DNA of 64,000 nucleotides from Rhizobium sp. WYCCWR10014 (GTDB lineage Bacteria > Pseudomonadota > Alphaproteobacteria > Rhizobiales > Rhizobiaceae): contig NZ_LXFU01000036.1 in assembly GCF_001657485.1 (NCBI RefSeq), positions 1 through 64,000 of the forward strand, in the 5' to 3' direction. The notes under the pieces are model-generated. The model was not told the origin of the DNA. It saw only the letters and a program-made list of their open reading frames with translations, and made no database searches. Position 1 is the stretch's first letter, and every line of letters starts with the position of its first letter. Of this stretch, positions 54,542 through 63,674 are shown piece after piece. A program made the position numbers and the translations under genes.

Positions 54542-55102
54542 TTATTGCGGCTGATATCGGAAGAAATGCACCCTCGTATCGCCAAAGATGCGGCTTTCGA
54601 GGAAAACATAGGAAGGATGGACGGAAACGACAACATCGGCGCGCTCTTCGAGCACCGCGATTGCGCCAGGCCGCAGCCAGCCGCCTTCGGCCGCCGCCGC
54701 CATCGCCTTCTCACCGAGACCCTTGCCATAGGGCGGATCGGCGAAGAGCACGTCGAAGGCTTCGAGATTGCCGACGCTGCCGAGATCGGTCGCATCCCGG
54801 CGCAGGATGCGCGTGCGGCCATGCAGGCCAAGCGCATCGATGTTCTCCCAGAGCAGCGCCCTGCCCTCGACGCTGTTTTCGACGAAGAGCGCATGGCGAC
54901 AGCCGCGTGAAACCGCTTCGAGGCCGACGGCGCCGGTTCCGGCAAAGAGGTCGAGAATCCGGGTGCCGTCGACACATTCCGGATAGGCATGGCTCAATAT
55001 ATTGAACAGGCTCTCGCGCGTCCGGTCGGCAGTCGGCCGGATCTCGTTGGATTTTGGCACGGCGAGAGGCCGTCCGCGAAACTCACCGCCGACGATCCGC
55101 AC
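54542..55102 (-). CDS. rsmD: 16S rRNA (guanine-966-N2)-methyltransferase
   Basis: 186 residues from a GTG at 55102. It methylates G966 of 16S rRNA during 30S assembly. Motifs: MRIVGGEFRGRPLAVP at the start, RPTADRTRESLFNIL, SAM site ILDLFAGTGAVGLEA (51-57) and catalytic DPPYGK (122-127). The GTG lies inside the end of the rluB-like gene (20-base overlap), so the two rRNA-modification genes are translationally coupled. Confidence 0.95.
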   Translation of the reverse strand: MRIVGGEFRGRPLAVPKSNEIRPTADRTRESLFNILSHAYPECVDGTRILDLFAGTGAVGLEAVSRGCRHALFVENSVEGRALLWENIDALGLHGRTRILRRDATDLGSVGNLEAFDVLFADPPYGKGLGEKAMAAAAEGGWLRPGAIAVLEERADVVVSVHPSYVFLESRIFGDTRVHFFRYQPQ

Positions 55103-57218
55103 CGCGCGTCATTCCTTTTCCTTTAGCACCACCTCTGGACGGCCCGCTCGCAGGCCTGTCGCCGCCCGGCCGATCACCGCCCGGTTTGGCACCGCCCGGC
55201 TTGGCGCCTTTCGGCTTGCCGGAAAAACTCTTGGCCCCACCAGGCTTGGCCCCACCGGGCTTGGCCGCAAAGCCCTTGCCGCGCGGCCTGTCACCGGAAG
55301 GCCTGTCACCCGAGGGTTTGTCGCCGAACGATCTTACGCCGCGCGGACGCTCGGAGCGGCCTTCGCCGGCAAAGCTTCTGGCTGCCCGCGGACGCTCATC
55401 ACCGTCCTCGCGAGGCCTGCGATCGCCACGCGGCTTGTCGCCGAAAGGCCGGTCTCCACGCGAAGGACGATCACCGGAGGGGCGGTCGCCGCGCGGACGC
55501 TCCGAACGGCCCTCACCGGCAGAGCTTCTCGCGGCCCGAGGACGCTCGTCGCCATCCGCACGCGGCTTGCGATCGCCACGCGGCTTGTCGCCGAAAGGCC
55601 GGTCTCCACGCGAAGGACGATCACCGGAGGGGCGGTCGCCGCGCGGACGCTCCGAACGGCCCTCACCGGCAGAGCTTCTCGCGGCCCGAGGACGCTCGTC
55701 GCCATCCGTACGTGGCTTGCGATCACCACGCGGCTTGTCGCCGAAGGGCCGATCTCCACGCGAAGGACGATCACCGAACGGCCGTTCGCCGCGCGCCGGG
55801 CGGTCGCCGGAACCGCGGTCTTCGCGGGCGGGGCGATCACCAAAGCCGCGCTTGCGGCCAAACCCCTCGCCCTCATCCTTGCGATGGGGCTGCTCGCTCG
55901 AGCGGATCCACTCGCCATCCTCTTCGCGCACGCGGTTCACCTGCGTACGCGGGCGATCTTCGATGCGATCGAAACCAGTGCCTTTTGCCGGCGACTGCTC
56001 GCCGCGCTTGCGTGCGGTCTGCGCATTCTTGGCGGCTTTCGCCGCGGCCTTTTCGCCGAGCGGCCGGGCGCCCGGCGCCATCCAGACATTGGCGCTGCGG
56101 CGCTGGCCGAGCGGCTGGGGGCGCTTTGGCCTTTCATCGTCCCGGCGCCCGCCATCGCGGCGGTCGTCCTCTTTGCGCGCCCCACCGTGGCGATCATCGC
56201 GCTTGGTGTCGAGACGGCTCAGCGCCCGTTCGCGCTTGTCCTCGTCACGGCGCGGACGCTCGCGCTTTTCCGGTGCTGCGGGCTCTGCCTCTTCCTCGGC
56301 AGCGACCGCCGCCGCATTGTAGATCGGCGCGTCGAAATTCGCCTTAGCTTCCTCGATGAGGCGCGGGCCGAGCTGGTCGCGGAGTGTGCGGCCGCGCACT
56401 TCGACGACATGGCCTTCCGGCAGGTCGCCGAGCTGGAACGGGCCATAGGAAATGCGGATCAGGCGATTGACGTCGAGGCCGAGCGCGCCGAGCACGTTCT
56501 TGATTTCGCGGTTCTTGCCCTCGCGAAGACCCATGGTGATCCAGACGTTCGAGCCTTGCGTGCGGTCGAGCGTCGCCTCGATCGAGCCGTAGAGCACGCC
56601 GTCGACAGCGATGCCGTCCTTCAGTTTGTCGAGCGCGTCCTGATCGATCTCGCCATGGGCGCGGACGCGGTAGCGCCGCAACCAACCGGTTGCCGGCAGC
56701 TCGAGCGCGCGGGCGAGACCACCGTCATTGGTCAAGAGCAGCAGGCCTTCGGTGTTGATGTCGAGGCGGCCGATCGACATGACGCGCGGCAGTTCTTCCG
56801 GCAGGTTGTCGAAGACGGTCGGCCGGCCTTCCGGATCGGCATTGGTGGTCACCAGGCCGGCGGGCTTGTGATAGAGCCACAGCCTGGTGCGCTCGATGCC
56901 GCGGATCGGCACGCCGTCGACTTCGATGCGATCGGCGAGCGTGACGTTGACGACGGGGGTTTCGAGAACCCTGCCGTTCAGCGTCACACGGCCTTCCATG
57001 ATCATGCGTTCGATGTCACGGCGGGAGGCGACGCCGGCGCGCGCCATCACCTTGGAAATGCGTTCGGCCTTGGCCTCGCCATCGGTTTCGGCGGCGACCG
57101 CGCGTGCGGCCGCAGGCTTTGCCGGCTTCTCGCCGTCCGCCTTCGGGCCGGCTTTCGACCTGATATCCCGTGAAAGGGGCTTTGCGCCCGGGCGTTTTGG
57201 CTTGTCTTTGGGTGTCAT
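55083..57218 (-). CDS. rluB: RluB-like rRNA pseudouridine synthase with a long repeat tail
   Basis: 711 residues, against about 250-300 for a plain RluB. An N-terminal basic stretch precedes an S4 RNA-binding domain (about 53-100: ERISKVMARAGVASRRDIERMIMEGRVTLNG). The synthase domain has the RsuA/RluB signature MSIGRLDINTEGLLLLTNDG (catalytic Asp153) and ends near 305. The remaining 400 residues are low complexity, rich in Arg, Gly, Asp, Pro and Lys (RGDRPSGDRPSRGDRPFGDK), built on a 50-residue unit. The tail is predicted disordered and RNA-binding. In E. coli the target is U2605 of 23S rRNA; that target is assumed here. Confidence 0.92.
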   Translation of the reverse strand: MTPKDKPKRPGAKPLSRDIRSKAGPKADGEKPAKPAAARAVAAETDGEAKAERISKVMARAGVASRRDIERMIMEGRVTLNGRVLETPVVNVTLADRIEVDGVPIRGIERTRLWLYHKPAGLVTTNADPEGRPTVFDNLPEELPRVMSIGRLDINTEGLLLLTNDGGLARALELPATGWLRRYRVRAHGEIDQDALDKLKDGIAVDGVLYGSIEATLDRTQGSNVWITMGLREGKNREIKNVLGALGLDVNRLIRISYGPFQLGDLPEGHVVEVRGRTLRDQLGPRLIEEAKANFDAPIYNAAAVAAEEEAEPAAPEKRERPRRDEDKRERALSRLDTKRDDRHGGARKEDDRRDGGRRDDERPKRPQPLGQRRSANVWMAPGARPLGEKAAAKAAKNAQTARKRGEQSPAKGTGFDRIEDRPRTQVNRVREEDGEWIRSSEQPHRKDEGEGFGRKRGFGDRPAREDRGSGDRPARGERPFGDRPSRGDRPFGDKPRGDRKPRTDGDERPRAARSSAGEGRSERPRGDRPSGDRPSRGDRPFGDKPRGDRKPRADGDERPRAARSSAGEGRSERPRGDRPSGDRPSRGDRPFGDKPRGDRRPREDGDERPRAARSFAGEGRSERPRGVRSFGDKPSGDRPSGDRPRGKGFAAKPGGAKPGGAKSFSGKPKGAKPGGAKPGGDRPGGDRPASGPSRGGAKGKGMTRGADRRR
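55271..55800 (-). repeat. 150-bp tandem repeats inside the rluB tail
   Basis: Units begin at 55421, 55571 and 55721 (GATCGCCACGCGGCTTGTCG and variants). The first two full units are nearly identical in DNA, the third is partial, and a diverged unit precedes them (from about 55271). The period is exactly 50 codons, so the frame is kept. The near identity in DNA implies recent duplication and likely length variation between strains. Confidence 0.85.
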
Positions 57219-57290
57219 TTGTTGTTTGCCTGCCTTTTGGGCCTGTCTATCAGGTCACGCATCTGCGGTTAAGTGGAAATTCTTGCGATC

Positions 57291-57746
57291 GTGAAGACAA
57301 ATCGTTTCATGGAGATGGCGCTCGAAGAAGCGCGTGCCGCCGGAGAACGCGGCGAGGTGCCGATCGGCGCCGTCGTCGTTGTCGACAATATTGCCGTTTC
57401 ACGCTCGGGAAACCGCACGCGCGAGCTCAAAGACGTCACCGCGCATGCCGAAATCGCCGCGATCCGGCTCGCCTGCGAAGCGCTCGGAGAGGAACGACTT
57501 ATCGGCGCCGATCTCTATGTGACGCTTGAGCCTTGCACCATGTGCGCAGCAGCCATCTCGTTTGCGCGTATCCGCAGGCTCTATTACGGCGCCGAGGACC
57601 CGAAGGGCGGCGCCGTCGACAATGGCGTGCGATTCTATGGGCAGCCGACCTGCCACCACGCGCCGGAAGTCTATTCCGGCTTCAACGAGGTCCAATCGGC
57701 CGATCTGTTGCGAAAGTTCTTTTCGCAAAGGAGAGAGACGCCGTAA
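57291..57746 (+). CDS. tadA: tRNA-specific adenosine deaminase
   Basis: 151 residues from a GTG at 57291 (MKTNRFMEMALEEARAAGERGEVPIGAVVV), placed to match the N-terminus I recall for the Agrobacterium enzyme; an ATG at 57309 and a GTG at 57273 are alternatives. It converts A34 to inosine in tRNA(Arg)ACG and is essential in E. coli. Zinc and catalytic residues: HAE (52-54) and PCTMC (81-85). RNA-binding C-terminal blocks: YYGAEDPKGGAVDNGVRF and FFSQRRE. Divergent from rluB. Confidence 0.95.
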   Translation: MKTNRFMEMALEEARAAGERGEVPIGAVVVVDNIAVSRSGNRTRELKDVTAHAEIAAIRLACEALGEERLIGADLYVTLEPCTMCAAAISFARIRRLYYGAEDPKGGAVDNGVRFYGQPTCHHAPEVYSGFNEVQSADLLRKFFSQRRETP

Positions 57747-57796
57747 TCCCAGCGCCGGTGCGCGGCGCCGTCATCCTTGCCGGCGCGCCGAAAAAG

Positions 57797-58426
57797 CTAT
57801 TGCAGGAGGTTCCACCACTGCTTGCCGGTGTTGGCGACAGCTGCATCCTTCTTACGCTTCTTCTGCTTCTTGAGCTCGGGCTCGCCGACATCATCGAGCT
57901 TTGCCGGATCGTCGACAGTGCGGTAGCCGGGCGGCGGATCGGATATATAGCGGCGCTGATCGACATAGGAGCCCTTCTGCAGGGCACGGGCTTCACGATA
58001 GGCCTTGGTCTGGGCTTCCGTCGTGCGCCGGCCGCCTTCGATCGCAGAGCTGGCGAGCGGCGAGCGGTAATTCGGATTGTCCGAATTCGCGTCGGCTTCC
58101 GAAACGAGGCGAGCACGCGTCTCCTCCGGCGATTCAAGCCATTGCGGATTGTCCTTGTTGGCGACCGTCTGCTGCGGCGCAACGAGGGTCTCTTTCTGAG
58201 CCTGTGCCGGCAGCACCAGCGTCGGGCGCGGCGTGTACTTGACGCCCTTGTTCTTCGGGTCCGGGCCGGTCAAAGACACGGACTGGCCGAGATCGTCGGT
58301 CAGCTGTTCCATGGCGGTCTTGTCGGTGCCGTAGGTCGGGCTGCTGGCACAACCGGACACCAGGGAGCATCCCGCCACTACAACAGACAGGCAGGCGCCC
58401 ATACGGAACCAATGCGTTGCTAACAT
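57797..58426 (-). CDS. Lipoprotein, unknown function
   Basis: 209 residues from the ATG at 58426, the start of a lipoprotein signal (MLATHWFRMGACLSVVVAGCSLVSGC, lipobox LVSGC). The rest is hydrophilic: a Pro/Gln-rich first half, SSAIEGGRRTTEAQTKAYREARALQKGSYVDQRRYISDPPPGYRTVDDPAK, and a basic segment KKQKKRKKD near the end before KQWWNLLQ. No domain recognised. It follows ileS by 133 bases in the same direction. Similar lipoproteins next to ileS occur in related rhizobia (recollection, not checked). Confidence 0.8.
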   Translation of the reverse strand: MLATHWFRMGACLSVVVAGCSLVSGCASSPTYGTDKTAMEQLTDDLGQSVSLTGPDPKNKGVKYTPRPTLVLPAQAQKETLVAPQQTVANKDNPQWLESPEETRARLVSEADANSDNPNYRSPLASSAIEGGRRTTEAQTKAYREARALQKGSYVDQRRYISDPPPGYRTVDDPAKLDDVGEPELKKQKKRKKDAAVANTGKQWWNLLQ

Positions 58427-58559
58427 GAAAACCCTTCCAGCCCTGCCGGTGCAATCGTCGCCCAACCGGACAACCGTCCCCCTGACGCAAAAATCCGGCC
58501 ATTTTCAGGCAGCTTTTACCGGATGAACCGCGAAAGCGCAATTCATCCGGCAATATTCT

Positions 58560-61523
58560 TCACTTGAGCGCGGCAAGTTCGCGAAGGGCAGCAGCGTCGC
58601 GGGCCGAAACATCGGGATATTCGGGATCGGAACCGACATCCCTGGTGATGCGCCATGACCGAGCGCATTTTTCACCTTCGGCAAGCTTCGGCACGACGCT
58701 GACCTGCGGCACCTCGGCAAGGCGGAAAGCATCCGCCGGGCCTTCGCCGGCCTTGATCTCGATTGCCGAGGTGATGCAGACCTCGGTGAAGTCCTGGCCT
58801 TCCAGCGCCTTCATCAGTTCCGGATCGGCGATATGGACAAGCGGAGCCGCTTCCAGCGAGGAGCCGATGCGCTTGTCCTTGCGCTCGACTTCCAGGGCGC
58901 CGGTTACAACCGAACGCACGGCGCGGATCTTCTTCCACTTCTCGGCCAGGGCATCGTTGCGCCATTCCGTTGCGACCGGGGCAAACTGCTCCAGATGCAC
59001 GGAAACGGCGGACGGGTTGCGCGACAGCCAGGCTTCCTCGGTGGTGAAGGGCAGCATCGGGGCAAGCCATGTCACCATGCAATCGAAGATCTGGCGGATG
59101 ACGTGCAGGCTGGCGCGCCGGCGGAGACTCGACGGCGCGTCGCAATAGAGCGCATCCTTGCGGACATCGAAATAGAAGGCCGAAAGCTCGACATTGGCGA
59201 AATCGATCAGCGCGCGGGCGATCTTCTTGAAGTCGAAGGCATCGTAGTTCTCGCGCACCAGCTCGTCGAGTTCGGCCAACCGATGCAGCATCAGCTGCTC
59301 CAATTCCGGCAGATCGGAAAGCGCGATCTCCTCGCCCTTGTCATGGGCGAGCGTGCCGAGCATCCAGCGGATGGTGTTTCGCAGCTTGCGATAGGCGTCG
59401 ACATTGGTCTGGATGATCGTCTTGCCGACGCGCAGGTCGTCGGCATAATCCGAGGTCATCACCCAGAGGCGCAGGATATCGGCGCCGGCATCCTTCATCA
59501 CTTCCTGTGGCGCTGTGACGTTGCCCTTCGACTTCGACATCTTCTCGCCCTTCTCGTCCATGGTGAAACCATGGGTGAGGACGGCGTCGTAAGGCGCGCG
59601 GCCGCGGGTGGCAGCCGATTCCAGCAGCGACGAATGGAACCAGCCGCGATGCTGGTCGGAACCCTCGAGATAAAGATCAGCCGGCCACTTCAGGTCCGGA
59701 CGGTCTTCGAGCGTGAAGGTGTGCGTCGAGCCAGAGTCGAACCAGACGTCGAGGATATCCATGACCTGGGTCCAGCGGGAATGGTCGTGGTCATTGCCGA
59801 GGAAACGCTCCTTGGCGCCTTCAGCAAACCAGGCGTCGGCGCCCTCGTGTTCAAAGGCTTCGAGGATGCGGGCGTTGACGGCTTCATCGACGAGGACTTC
59901 GCCCTCATCGTCGGCGAAGACGGCGATCGGCACGCCCCAGGCGCGCTGGCGCGAGAGCACCCAGTCCGGACGGCCCTCGATCATGGCGCGCAGGCGGTTC
60001 TGGCCGGCGGCGGGCACGAAGCGGGTGTCGTCGATTGCACTGAGCGCGCGCGAACGCAGCGTCGTGCCATCGGCAAGGGTCTTGTCCATATAGACGAACC
60101 ATTGCGGCGTGTTGCGGAAGATGACCGGCTTCTTCGAGCGCCAGGAATGTGGATACTGGTGCTTCAGCCGGCCGCGGGCAAAGAGCGCGCCGCGGGCGAT
60201 CAGTTCCCTGATGACGCGGTCGTTGGCATCGCCCTTCTTGCCGTTGTCGTCGATGACGCGGGCGCCCTCGAAGCCGGGGGCGTCTGATGTGTAGAAGCCG
60301 CCGTCGTCGACCGGGAACGGGATCTTGGTCTCGATGCCACGGGCCTCGAGTGTGCGGACCGCCGACATCCAGGCATCAAAGTCTTCGCGACCGTGGCTGG
60401 GTGCTGTGTGGACGAAGCCGGTGCCGGCGTCATCGGTGACGTGGTCGCCATCGAGCAGCGGCACGAGGAATTCATAGCCGCCGTCGAGACCCTTGAAGGG
60501 ATGGGCACAAGTGATAACGGCGAGTTCGTCCACGGAAACATCGCGCAGGCGCTTGTACTGCAGCTTTGCTTTGGCAAAGGATTCCTCGGCCAGCTTATCG
60601 GCAAAGATCAGCTTCTCGCCAGGGCGTGGGCCAAAATCATTCTCCGCGGCCGCGACCTCATAAAGGCCATAGGAAACGCGTGAGGAATAGGAGATCGCAC
60701 GGTTGCCAGGGATCGTCCAAGGCGTCGTCGTCCAGATGACAACTGAGGCATGATCGTCAGCAAGCGAATTCGGAGACATAGGGATGTCTTCAATCGGAGC
60801 CGGCTTACCCTTTGTTACCAGTAGATCGACGGGAGCAGGACCATCCACTACCGGGAATTTCACCCAGATCGTATCGCTCTCATAGTCCTGGTATTCGACT
60901 TCTGCCTCGGCCAGCGCGGTGCGCTCGACGACCGACCACATGATCGGCTTGGAGCCGCGATAAAGCTGACCGCTTGCGGCGATCTTCAGGAGTTCGCCGG
61001 CGATGCGCGATTCCGCGTGGAAGTTCATCGTCGTATAGGGATTGTCGAAGTCACCCTCGATGCCGAGACGCTTGAATTCTTCCGCCTGAACCTTGATCCA
61101 GCCGGCGGCAAATTCACGGCATTCCCGGCGGAATTCGTTGACCGGGACCTCGTCCTTGTTCTTGCCCTTTTCGCGGTACTTTTCCTCGATCTTCCATTCG
61201 ATCGGCAGGCCGTGGCAATCCCAGCCGGGCACGTAATTGGCGTCGTAGCCGCGCATCTGGAACGAGCGGTTGATGACGTCCTTGAGGATCTTGTTCAGCG
61301 CGTGGCCGATATGGATGTTGCCATTGGCATAGGGCGGGCCGTCGTGAAGGACGAATTTCTCGCGGCCGGCGGCAGAGGCGCGCAGTTTCTTGTAGAGACC
61401 CATCTCCTGCCAGCGCTTGACGAGTTCCGGTTCCTTCTGCGGCAGGCCAGCGCGCATGGGGAAATCGGTCTCGGGCAAATAGAGGGTCTTCGAATAGTCG
61501 ATCTTTTCGGCTGTGTCGGTCAT
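58560..61523 (-). CDS. ileS: Isoleucyl-tRNA synthetase
   Basis: 987 residues from the ATG at 61523 ([40 protein letters not shown]), which matches the normal N-terminus; the open frame further upstream is not needed. HIGH motif at 71-74 ([16 protein letters not shown]), the CP1 editing domain between about 190 and 430, KMSKS in [14 protein letters not shown], then the anticodon-binding domain. The C-terminus lacks the zinc-binding Cys cluster of the E. coli enzyme, ending [13 protein letters not shown], as is common in alphaproteobacteria. A terminator-like hairpin is present in its leader (61608-61652). Confidence 0.97.
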   Translation of the reverse strand: MTDTAEKIDYSKTLYLPETDFPMRAGLPQKEPELVKRWQEMGLYKKLRASAAGREKFVLHDGPPYANGNIHIGHALNKILKDVINRSFQMRGYDANYVPGWDCHGLPIEWKIEEKYREKGKNKDEVPVNEFRRECREFAAGWIKVQAEEFKRLGIEGDFDNPYTTMNFHAESRIAGELLKIAASGQLYRGSKPIMWSVVERTALAEAEVEYQDYESDTIWVKFPVVDGPAPVDLLVTKGKPAPIEDIPMSPNSLADDHASVVIWTTTPWTIPGNRAISYSSRVSYGLYEVAAAENDFGPRPGEKLIFADKLAEESFAKAKLQYKRLRDVSVDELAVITCAHPFKGLDGGYEFLVPLLDGDHVTDDAGTGFVHTAPSHGREDFDAWMSAVRTLEARGIETKIPFPVDDGGFYTSDAPGFEGARVIDDNGKKGDANDRVIRELIARGALFARGRLKHQYPHSWRSKKPVIFRNTPQWFVYMDKTLADGTTLRSRALSAIDDTRFVPAAGQNRLRAMIEGRPDWVLSRQRAWGVPIAVFADDEGEVLVDEAVNARILEAFEHEGADAWFAEGAKERFLGNDHDHSRWTQVMDILDVWFDSGSTHTFTLEDRPDLKWPADLYLEGSDQHRGWFHSSLLESAATRGRAPYDAVLTHGFTMDEKGEKMSKSKGNVTAPQEVMKDAGADILRLWVMTSDYADDLRVGKTIIQTNVDAYRKLRNTIRWMLGTLAHDKGEEIALSDLPELEQLMLHRLAELDELVRENYDAFDFKKIARALIDFANVELSAFYFDVRKDALYCDAPSSLRRRASLHVIRQIFDCMVTWLAPMLPFTTEEAWLSRNPSAVSVHLEQFAPVATEWRNDALAEKWKKIRAVRSVVTGALEVERKDKRIGSSLEAAPLVHIADPELMKALEGQDFTEVCITSAIEIKAGEGPADAFRLAEVPQVSVVPKLAEGEKCARSWRITRDVGSDPEYPDVSARDAAALRELAALK

Positions 61524-61607
61524 GTCTGACAATCGTTTTCTGGCGGCCCGGAAAGGGCGCAACGGGCGTGAAATAGCTGGTGACGGAAGCGCTCGTATCC
61601 AAGCGCC

Positions 61608-61652
61608 AAAAACCCGGACCTTCCGGCCGCTTAGCGCGCGCGGAAGGCCGGG
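61608..61652 (-). terminator. Terminator-like hairpin in front of ileS
   Basis: On the minus strand CCCGG-CCTTCCG ... CGGAAGG-T-CCGGG forms a 12-bp stem with one bulge, directly followed by TTTTT. It lies 85 bases upstream of the ileS ATG. It may end transcripts coming from ribF, or act as an attenuator if ileS transcription starts upstream of it. No Ile-rich leader peptide or T-box is evident. Confidence 0.6.
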
Positions 61653-61813
61653 CCGATAATTCGCATCATCATTGCCAGCCGATATTTGGTCATCGCGCCG
61701 GTTCATAGGCGTTTTTGCCGGGAAAAGGAAGAGGCCGGCTTGCCACAACGGAAGCAATTGAAGATGGCGCCAAATGCGCATATATATTGGGGCAAGTGGC
61801 ACAGAGGTTGGCA

Positions 61814-62224
61814 ATGCTCGGTTTTCTTCAGACATCAGAATCGATGACCATACGTGAGCGCCTCGAGATCGCTTCGCACGGCTCCGTCCAGGTTTATGAC
61901 GGAGCGATGGCATTGAAATTGACGGAGCTCGGCTTTTCCGTGGAGGAAATATATCGTTTCGTCGCACCGCGCCGAACTCTGGCGAGACGCAATGCAAACG
62001 GCGAGCCGCTGACGGTCGAGGAAAACGACGGCGCATTGCGTATCGTGCGGATTGCGGAGATGGCTAAGCGCATTTTCGGCGACGGAGCCGTTGCGTTCGA
62101 TTGGCTGCGCAAGCCCAATCGCGGAATGGACGGCATCGCGCCGATCGATCTGCTGGAATCGGAAACCGGCGCCCGCCTCGTCGAGCAGGCCCTGCACCAG
62201 ATCGACCACGGGATTTACGTCTAG
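61814..62224 (+). CDS. Xre/MbcA/ParS-type antitoxin
   Basis: 136 residues from the ATG at 61814. The N-terminal part ([49 protein letters not shown]) is the DNA-binding region of the Xre antitoxin of RES systems, and the C-terminal DUF2384 domain follows ([60 protein letters not shown]). The family neutralises the RES toxin and represses its own operon. The toxin gene starts 3 bases after its stop. TATATT near 61780-61790 may be its -10 box. The pair lies on the opposite strand to ribF and ileS. Confidence 0.92.
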   Translation: MLGFLQTSESMTIRERLEIASHGSVQVYDGAMALKLTELGFSVEEIYRFVAPRRTLARRNANGEPLTVEENDGALRIVRIAEMAKRIFGDGAVAFDWLRKPNRGMDGIAPIDLLESETGARLVEQALHQIDHGIYV

Positions 62225-62227
62225 GCG

Positions 62228-62662
62228 ATGATCTTATGGCGTATCTCGAATTACGCCGATCTTTCCGGACGCGGCGGGCTGCTTGCGCCGGGACGATGGC
62301 ATCATCAGGGAATTACCGTCGTCTATTGCTGTGATCACCCGTCGACTGCGCTCCTCGAAATTCTGGTACAGGTCGATCTGCATCAAATTCCGAGGGATTT
62401 TCAGCTCCTGAAAATCCATTGCCCGGACGACATCGAAGTCTTCGATATCGGGATCGATCCTGCCGCGATCAACCAGAGCAGCCTGACGCGCGACCGTGGC
62501 AGCAAATTACTGGAAGACAATGATTTCTGTCTCCTGCGCGTCCCATCGGCGATCATGCCAGAGGCTGCGAATATTCTTATCAACCCACGTCATCCGGACG
62601 CGTCGCGTCTGACAATCGAAAAAACGATCCGCTATCCTTTCGACAGCCGGCTATTGCGCTGA
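62228..62662 (+). CDS. RES-domain toxin (NAD+ phosphorylase family)
   Basis: 144 residues. RES family: WRISNYADLSGRGGLLAPGRWHHQG (Arg in WRIS, and the G.RW motif), then VVYCCDHPSTALLEILVQVD with the Tyr and Glu of the RES active site, and C-terminal PSAIMPEAANILINPRHPD with the Ser/Asn. Studied members (MbcT, RES-Xre) destroy NAD+ and stop growth. All expected positions appear present, so it should be active. Its last 12 bases overlap the end of ribF on the other strand. Slightly less GC-rich than its neighbours, consistent with acquisition. Confidence 0.92.
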   Translation: MILWRISNYADLSGRGGLLAPGRWHHQGITVVYCCDHPSTALLEILVQVDLHQIPRDFQLLKIHCPDDIEVFDIGIDPAAINQSSLTRDRGSKLLEDNDFCLLRVPSAIMPEAANILINPRHPDASRLTIEKTIRYPFDSRLLR

Positions 62663-63643
62663 GGAAAAGCACAGTTTCCGATCAAGCGCACCGAGCGGCG
62701 TAACGCCGGCAAGCAGTGCCCTCGCCTCTTCCTCATCGCGTTTGATCTGCGCGACGAGCGGATCGAGGCCGTCGAATTTCAGCTCGGGGCGGAGATAGCC
62801 GAAGAAGGAGACGGAGCATAGCTCACCGTAGAGATCGCCGCTGAAATCGAAAAGATAGGTTTCGAGCAGCGGCGCGCCGTTTTCCGTCACCGTCGGGCGG
62901 CGGCCGTAGCTTGCGACGGCATCGTGGAGCGTGCCGTCCTGGCGGCGGAAGCGGACGGCGTAGATGCCGGCGGCAAGATCGACCTCCGGCGGCAGGCGCA
63001 TGTTGGCCGTGGGAAAACCCAGCTGCCGGCCGAGCTTTTCGCCATCGATCACCTCGGCTTCCACCGTATAGCGGTAACCCAGCATGCCAGCGACTTCGCT
63101 GACGCTGCCCTCCTTCAGGAGCGCGCGGATATGGCTCGAAGAGACGACATCGGCGTTTTCGTCGCGGAAGGCATCGATCAGGGTGACGCCGAAGCCGTAG
63201 GTATGGCCGGCATTCATCAGGAAGGCCGGACCGCCCTCGCGGCCGCGGCCAAAATGGAAATCGAAGCCGGTGACGACTTCGGAGGCGCCGAGCCAATCCT
63301 TCAGGATCGAATGGATGAAATCATCGGCCGAGCGCTGCGAGAATTCGTAGTCGAAGGGATATTCGATGACCGCGCTGAAGCCCAACGTTTCCAGGATACG
63401 GGCCTTCAGGGGCGCCGGCGTCAGCCGGAAGACCGGTGTCTGCGGCCGGAAGACCGTACGCGGATGCGGCTCGAAGGTCAGCACCAGAGCGGGGATACCG
63501 CGCGCCTTGGAGATTTCGAGCGCGCGGTTCAACACCGACTGGTGGCCGCGGTGCACGCCGTCGAAATTGCCGATGGCAATGACGCCGCCCTTCAGATGGG
63601 CGGGCAAGGGTTCCCGGGTTTCATTGCGGTGGAAGACGGTCAT
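62651..63643 (-). CDS. ribF: Bifunctional riboflavin kinase/FAD synthetase
   Basis: 330 residues from the ATG at 63643 (MTVFHRNETREPLPAHLKGGVIAIGNFDGVHRGHQ). The N-terminal adenylyltransferase domain has GNFDGVHRGH (25-34) and TGFDFHFGRGREGG. The C-terminal flavokinase domain has GRQLGFPTANM and 'AVASYGRRPTVTENGAPLLETYLFDFSGDLYGE'. It makes FMN and FAD from riboflavin. In many bacteria ribF is followed directly by ileS; here a toxin-antitoxin pair lies between on the other strand. Confidence 0.96.
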   Translation of the reverse strand: MTVFHRNETREPLPAHLKGGVIAIGNFDGVHRGHQSVLNRALEISKARGIPALVLTFEPHPRTVFRPQTPVFRLTPAPLKARILETLGFSAVIEYPFDYEFSQRSADDFIHSILKDWLGASEVVTGFDFHFGRGREGGPAFLMNAGHTYGFGVTLIDAFRDENADVVSSSHIRALLKEGSVSEVAGMLGYRYTVEAEVIDGEKLGRQLGFPTANMRLPPEVDLAAGIYAVRFRRQDGTLHDAVASYGRRPTVTENGAPLLETYLFDFSGDLYGELCSVSFFGYLRPELKFDGLDPLVAQIKRDEEEARALLAGVTPLGALDRKLCFSSAQ

Positions 63644-63674
63644 CGGCTGGCTTCTCTTCATGCAAGGCGTGTCT

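Noticed and set aside
55421..55800. Regular repeats considered as a CRISPR array
   Set aside because: The units are 150 bp without short repeat/unique spacer alternation and stay in frame with the rluB tail; they are coding tandem repeats.
55002..57173. Long rightward open frame opposite the rluB-like gene
   Set aside because: It mirrors the repeat tail in the opposite strand; composition is Arg/Ala/Thr-biased, no domain, no binding site. The leftward frame has clear S4 and synthase motifs.
61524..61813. T-box or leader peptide for ileS
   Set aside because: I found no T-box sequence and no short Ile-rich open frame; only the hairpin with a T tract is supported.
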